Position numbers and translations under genes: made by a program. The notes under the pieces were generated by a model, which saw only the letters and a list, made by a program, of their open reading frames with translations, made no database searches and was not told the DNA's origin. This document shows positions 7,266 to 10,486 of a DNA stretch of 10,486 bases, one piece after another. The stretch comes from an uncultured bacterium (GTDB lineage: Bacteria; Armatimonadota; UBA5829; DSUL01): assembly GCA_937967775.1 (NCBI GenBank), contig CALCJH010000208.1, positions 1 to 10,486 on the forward strand. Direction: 5' to 3'. Position 1 is the first letter of the stretch, and the number at the start of each line of letters is the position of its first letter.

Positions 7266-8439
7266 GCTGCCTCTCCCTCTTCTGCAGAATCAGATCGCAA
7301 AGCTCCCGTACTGCTCCCTGTCCGCCGGGCTTGGACAGAACCAGGCGCGCAGAGCTCTTCACCGCCGGATGAGCGTCGGCCACCACCACCGGACAGCCTA
7401 CATACTGCAGACACTCCAGGTCGTTCACGTCGTTTCCCACGTAAACGGCCGACTCCGGGGAGACGCACCTTTGCTGAAGCCACTGCTGTAAAGCCGGAAG
7501 CTTCCGTTGGACTCCCTGGAGACACTCCACTTTCAGCTTCCGGCAGCGAGCTGCAACCACGGGATTCTCTTCAGAAGACAGCACCAGAATATCCAGTCCC
7601 TGCTGCCGCAGCGCCACGATTCCCATTCCGTCTCCCCTGCTGCAGGCCACGGCCTCCCGGCCGTCCTCCATCACGTAGACGCGGTTGTCCGTCAGCACGC
7701 CGTCAAAGTCCATCACCAGCGCCCGGACCGGGTCCGGCAGAACCTGCAACTTGCGCAGTTGGACCCGCTGGCGCAATAGGACCTCGGCGATCTCCACGTC
7801 CACAGGCTCGTCTATCTCCAGACACCTTTCGCCGTCCACCACGTACAGCACGGTCTTGCCGAAAAACCGGTGCTTTGCAGCCAGAAATCCCTCCGTCCGC
7901 ATCACGTAGACGGCCCCGGTCTCGCGGAACTGGGGCTCCATCTCCTGCCTGCGCGGACGAAAGGACTTGTCGTGGTTTATGCCTTCTGCGGAGTTATCCG
8001 GCATGTTCCGCCACAGGAATGAGTGGAACGCGGCAACCGAAAGGCAACTGTCCGCGTCCTCTTCCAGCAGTTTCCGAACACATCCATCAATATCTTCGCC
8101 GGTGGTCAGGGGAGACGTGCATTGCAGGAACACCACCAGATCGGGCCAGTAGGACTCACGCTGCTTCAGATGCTCAAGCACATGCAGAAGCGCCGACTCG
8201 GAAGATGCACGGTCTCCGCTGATCTCGTCCGGCCTCCAGACTACCTCCGCTCCGTGTTTCTCAGAGACGATGGCAATCTCGGCATCGTCCGTCGAGACCA
8301 CCACCCGGGAGACCGTCGCCGCCTGAAGCGCGGCTTCGATGGTCGAGGCGATTAGGGGCTTCCCCGCAAGCGGGAGGAGGTTCTTGCGTGGAACGCTCTT
8401 CGATCCGCCCCGAGCGGGGATGATGGCCAGGTTTTCCAT
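7249..8439 (-). CDS. Fused CMP-nonulosonate cytidylyltransferase (NeuA) and KdsC/YrbI-like HAD phosphatase
   Basis: A 396-residue two-domain enzyme. Residues 1 to about 228 are a CMP-sialate-synthetase type cytidylyltransferase: IIPARGGSKSVPRKN (6-20), VVSTDDAEIA (47-56), LQCTSPL (105-111, usually QPTSPL), ETGAVYVMR (173-181) and EIDEPVDVEIAE (208-219), with acidic residues suited to metal binding. Residues about 238-396 are a HAD phosphatase of the KdsC/YrbI class: MDFDGVLTD (243-251, Asp244 and Asp246), SRGDGMG (267-273), LSSE (287-290), Lys313 and GNDVND (335-340). All catalytic HAD positions look intact. The phosphatase would remove the 9-phosphate from a newly made nonulosonate, and the N-terminal domain would then activate it with CTP. 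The order resembles animal CMAS. The ATG at 8439 has only a poor ribosome binding site. It lies 50 bp after the Wzt gene and overlaps the synthase gene by 17 bp. Confidence 0.9.
   Translation of the reverse strand: MENLAIIPARGGSKSVPRKNLLPLAGKPLIASTIEAALQAATVSRVVVSTDDAEIAIVSEKHGAEVVWRPDEISGDRASSESALLHVLEHLKQRESYWPDLVVFLQCTSPLTTGEDIDGCVRKLLEEDADSCLSVAAFHSFLWRNMPDNSAEGINHDKSFRPRRQEMEPQFRETGAVYVMRTEGFLAAKHRFFGKTVLYVVDGERCLEIDEPVDVEIAEVLLRQRVQLRKLQVLPDPVRALVMDFDGVLTDNRVYVMEDGREAVACSRGDGMGIVALRQQGLDILVLSSEENPVVAARCRKLKVECLQGVQRKLPALQQWLQQRCVSPESAVYVGNDVNDLECLQYVGCPVVVADAHPAVKSSARLVLSKPGGQGAVRELCDLILQKRERQLGMLC
7270..7280 (-). promoter_or_regulatory. Ribosome binding site supporting the TTG start of the NeuB-family gene
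   Basis: The - strand reads AGAGGGAGAGG, with the GGGAG core 7 nt before TTG 7265-7263. No ATG exists nearby in this frame and the next GTG would cut into the conserved N-terminus, so this site decides the start. Confidence 0.65.
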
Positions 8440-8489
8440 TCTCAGTATCTTGAATTCCTTTCTTTTCTCCAGGCAGGTGAAGCCCGCTT

Positions 8490-9836
8490 CTATGCCCGGG
8501 CATCTTGTTCAGTGAGGGACACAGCGCTCTGGCTGATCTGTCCCGCCGGGCTATCGCGCTCCGTTTCGGCCGAAACCTGGCAAGCAAACCGGACGGAGCC
8601 CCAGCTCGGGTGCCAGTAGGAGGTCCAATCATCCGTGACCGCCGGCTCCAGCACGAACGGGAGGAATTCGCGGACATAGTCGTAGTCCCGGAAACAGTCG
8701 CGGATAAAGAAGCCCGCCACGTATTCGCCCGACGCCAGCTGTCCGCCCCTGATCCTCAGTTTCAGGTAGTTTTTTCCGTGCTTCAGTTCCCCTGGAAGCT
8801 CCGTCTGTGCCACCCCGAGGCATCGCTGTCCAGGCACGCCTATGTAGGCGCCCAGCAACAGACCTTTGACGCTTTCCGCCGCATTTACTTCCAGCCCGAA
8901 GCAGATATCTTCTGTCTCCCGCACGGGATGGGACAGCAAATCAACGCGCGTGAACCGGATTGAATCCCCCAGTGCTGAGAACTGGCGGGGCAGAGTGGTC
9001 ATATCTACACTGGTGGAGGCGTGCACCGGTGAGACGCCCATATACCGGGCGATAGCGGTGGGCACAGGCAGGCCTGCGGTGGCCCGCCCGGCCTCGATGA
9101 ACACACACTGGGTGCAAAAGCTGCGCACGGTGTTCATGTTATGGCTGACGAACAACACCGTACGGCCGCTGGCAGCCACGTCCTGCATCTTGCCTAGGCA
9201 CTTCTTCTGGAACTCAGCATCGCCGACGGCCAGCACTTCGTCCACCACCAGTATTTCCGGGTCCAGATGCGCCGCCACCGCGAACGCCAGGCGTACATAC
9301 ATCCCGGAGGAGTAGCGCTTCACAGGGGTGTCAATGAAGCGTTCTACCTCCGAAAACTCCACAATGTCATCAAAGCGCGCGTCAATCTCCCTTGTACGCA
9401 TCCCCAGAATGGCGCCGTTCAGGTAGATATTCTCCCGTCCGGTAAGATCCGGGTGGAAGCCTGTTCCTACTTCCAGCAGCGACGCCACCCTCCCGCGCAT
9501 CACGATGCGTCCTTCCGTAGGCTCCGTGATGCGGGAGAGAATTTTCAACAGAGTGCTCTTGCCGGCGCCGTTCTTTCCGATGACGCCCAGCACCTCGCCT
9601 TCGCGCAAATCGAAAGTGACGTCCTTCAGTGCCCAGAAAGTGTTGGGCTCGGGTCCCGCCTGAGGATGATCGCGCGGGATCATCAGCTCTTTCTCTCCCA
9701 CGCGCTTCAGAGGGTCTTCGCGCCCCAGCATCAGCGCCCATCTCCGCTTCAGGGCGTCCTGAAACGTGCCCGCCCCGATGGCCCCGAGGCGGTAAAGCTT
9801 GGAAACGTTGCGGACTTCTATGATGGGTCTGGACAC
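8490..9836 (-). CDS. wzt: Polysaccharide ABC transporter ATP-binding protein with C-terminal glycan-binding domain (Wzt)
   Basis: A 448-residue ATPase that powers export of a lipid-linked polysaccharide across the inner membrane together with the Wzm permease encoded just upstream. Counted from GTG 9836: Walker A GKNGAGKST (87-95), signature YSSGM (175-179), Walker B ILVVDE (195-200) and the His switch SHN (231-233). An insert between the first strand and WALKDVTF (about 20-75) is typical of this transporter class. Residues about 265-448 form a beta-rich Wzt C-terminal domain; in characterised systems this domain recognises a modified glycan end before export. GTG 9836, one base past the permease stop, starts directly at the family N-terminus (SRPIIEVRNVSKLYRLG); the frame stays open to a TTG at 9896, but that would overlap the permease by 59 bp. 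The ribosome binding site is weak, consistent with translational coupling. Confidence 0.92.
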   Translation of the reverse strand: MSRPIIEVRNVSKLYRLGAIGAGTFQDALKRRWALMLGREDPLKRVGEKELMIPRDHPQAGPEPNTFWALKDVTFDLREGEVLGVIGKNGAGKSTLLKILSRITEPTEGRIVMRGRVASLLEVGTGFHPDLTGRENIYLNGAILGMRTREIDARFDDIVEFSEVERFIDTPVKRYSSGMYVRLAFAVAAHLDPEILVVDEVLAVGDAEFQKKCLGKMQDVAASGRTVLFVSHNMNTVRSFCTQCVFIEAGRATAGLPVPTAIARYMGVSPVHASTSVDMTTLPRQFSALGDSIRFTRVDLLSHPVRETEDICFGLEVNAAESVKGLLLGAYIGVPGQRCLGVAQTELPGELKHGKNYLKLRIRGGQLASGEYVAGFFIRDCFRDYDYVREFLPFVLEPAVTDDWTSYWHPSWGSVRFACQVSAETERDSPAGQISQSAVSLTEQDARA

Positions 9837-9837
9837 G

Positions 9838-10486
9838 TCAGATATAGTCCACGAACTTCCGCTCGATTCTGCCGAACGCCGCGACTCCCGTGGCAAACAC
9901 CACCAGTGTAATTGCGGCCGACACTCCGATGTGCAGAGGGGTCAGTGCAGCCTTTCCCAGGAATGCGTAACGCGTACCTTCCACCACCGCCACCATCGGA
10001 TTCAACGCTGCCCACAGCCGGAAGCGCTCCGGCACCTCCGAGAGCGGCACGATTATGAAGGATGCATACATCCAGATCTGCACGATAAACGACATCAAAT
10101 GCTGGAGGTCGCGATACTGGGAAGTAATAACTGCCAGCCACAGCCCCACACCTCCCGCGAGCATGGCCGTCTGGATAGTCAGCAGGGGAAACAGCAGTAC
10201 AGTCCAATTGGCCTGTATGAGGGGTCCTGCCTCGGTGGCATAGCGATAATAAGCCCAGAAAGCCAGAAACGTAACAAACTGGAGTGCCAGCGCGATCAGA
10301 TTCGAAAGGAGGATCGAGAGCGGAACCACCAACCGCGGAAAATACACCTTGGTGAACAGGTTGGAGTTCACGATCAGGCAGGAGCCGATGGCAGGCAGGG
10401 ACTGCGCGAAATAGCTCCAGAGCAGCAATCCGGCCAGATAGAACGGAACGTGCGGCATCCCGTCCGTTGCCAGCCGCGCCACGTTC
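9838..10486 (-). CDS. wzm: ABC-2 type polysaccharide export permease (Wzm), N-terminus outside the window
   Basis: The C-terminal 216 residues or so of the membrane partner of Wzt; the gene begins beyond the right edge, with the frame still open and no true start visible. About five hydrophobic segments are seen: YLAGLLLWSYFAQSL, LVVPLSILLSNLIALALQF, LLFPLLTIQTAMLAGGVGLW, the stretch from LMSFIVQIW to FIIVPL, and the final ITLVVFATGVAAFGRIE helix ending in the charged tail ERKFVDYI. The segment ARLATDGMPHVPFYLAGLLLW matches the conserved region after the first cytoplasmic helix in this family, and ALNPM is the usual late-loop motif. About 50-60 N-terminal residues are missing relative to the usual 260-270. 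It is the first gene of the operon visible here. Confidence 0.92.
   Translation of the reverse strand, partial: NVARLATDGMPHVPFYLAGLLLWSYFAQSLPAIGSCLIVNSNLFTKVYFPRLVVPLSILLSNLIALALQFVTFLAFWAYYRYATEAGPLIQANWTVLLFPLLTIQTAMLAGGVGLWLAVITSQYRDLQHLMSFIVQIWMYASFIIVPLSEVPERFRLWAALNPMVAVVEGTRYAFLGKAALTPLHIGVSAAITLVVFATGVAAFGRIERKFVDYI

Noticed and set aside
9837..9896. Longer Wzt starting at a TTG at 9896
   Set aside because: It would overlap the permease by 59 bp and add Ser/Arg-rich residues with no homology; the GTG at 9836 directly follows the permease stop and begins the conserved domain.

Overview
This is a GC-rich bacterial chromosomal window, densely packed with genes and with no RNA genes, mobile elements or CRISPR visible. 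The phylum cannot be fixed from the sequence. A ParB-like protein with a zinc-ribbon-like tail, a long-form LOG protein and a NamZ/DUF1343 protein together would fit a less-studied lineage such as Armatimonadota, but that is only a guess.

Left part (1-3708), housekeeping or mixed genes. The C-terminal tail of a probable membrane protein runs off the left edge on the + strand. It converges on a NamZ-type (DUF1343) gene on the - strand. Upstream of that, behind a clear intrinsic terminator, is a ParB-family gene whose usual C-terminal dimerisation region is replaced by an eight-cysteine segment. It is divergent from a LOG-family nucleotide phosphoribohydrolase gene, which has a recognisable sigma70-type promoter.

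Right part (3713-10486), one long - strand operon for a surface polysaccharide. In transcription order it encodes: an ABC-2 permease (Wzm, cut by the right edge); its ATPase with a C-terminal carbohydrate-binding type domain (Wzt); a fused CMP-nonulosonate (sialic-acid-like) cytidylyltransferase / HAD phosphatase; a NeuB-family nonulosonate synthase lacking the C-terminal SAF domain; a large GT-B type protein with features of capsule and sialyl transferases; and a GT4 glycosyltransferase. Junctions are mostly 1-17 bp apart or overlapping (GTGA, ATGA), so translation is probably coupled.

Together the right-hand genes suggest synthesis of a CMP-activated nine-carbon sugar acid, possibly through a 9-phosphate intermediate since a phosphatase is built in. 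The sugar would be transferred to a glycan and the glycan exported by Wzm/Wzt. The parts most worth checking are the fused synthetase-phosphatase paired with a SAF-less synthase, the adjacent candidate nonulosonate transferase, and the cysteine-rich ParB.
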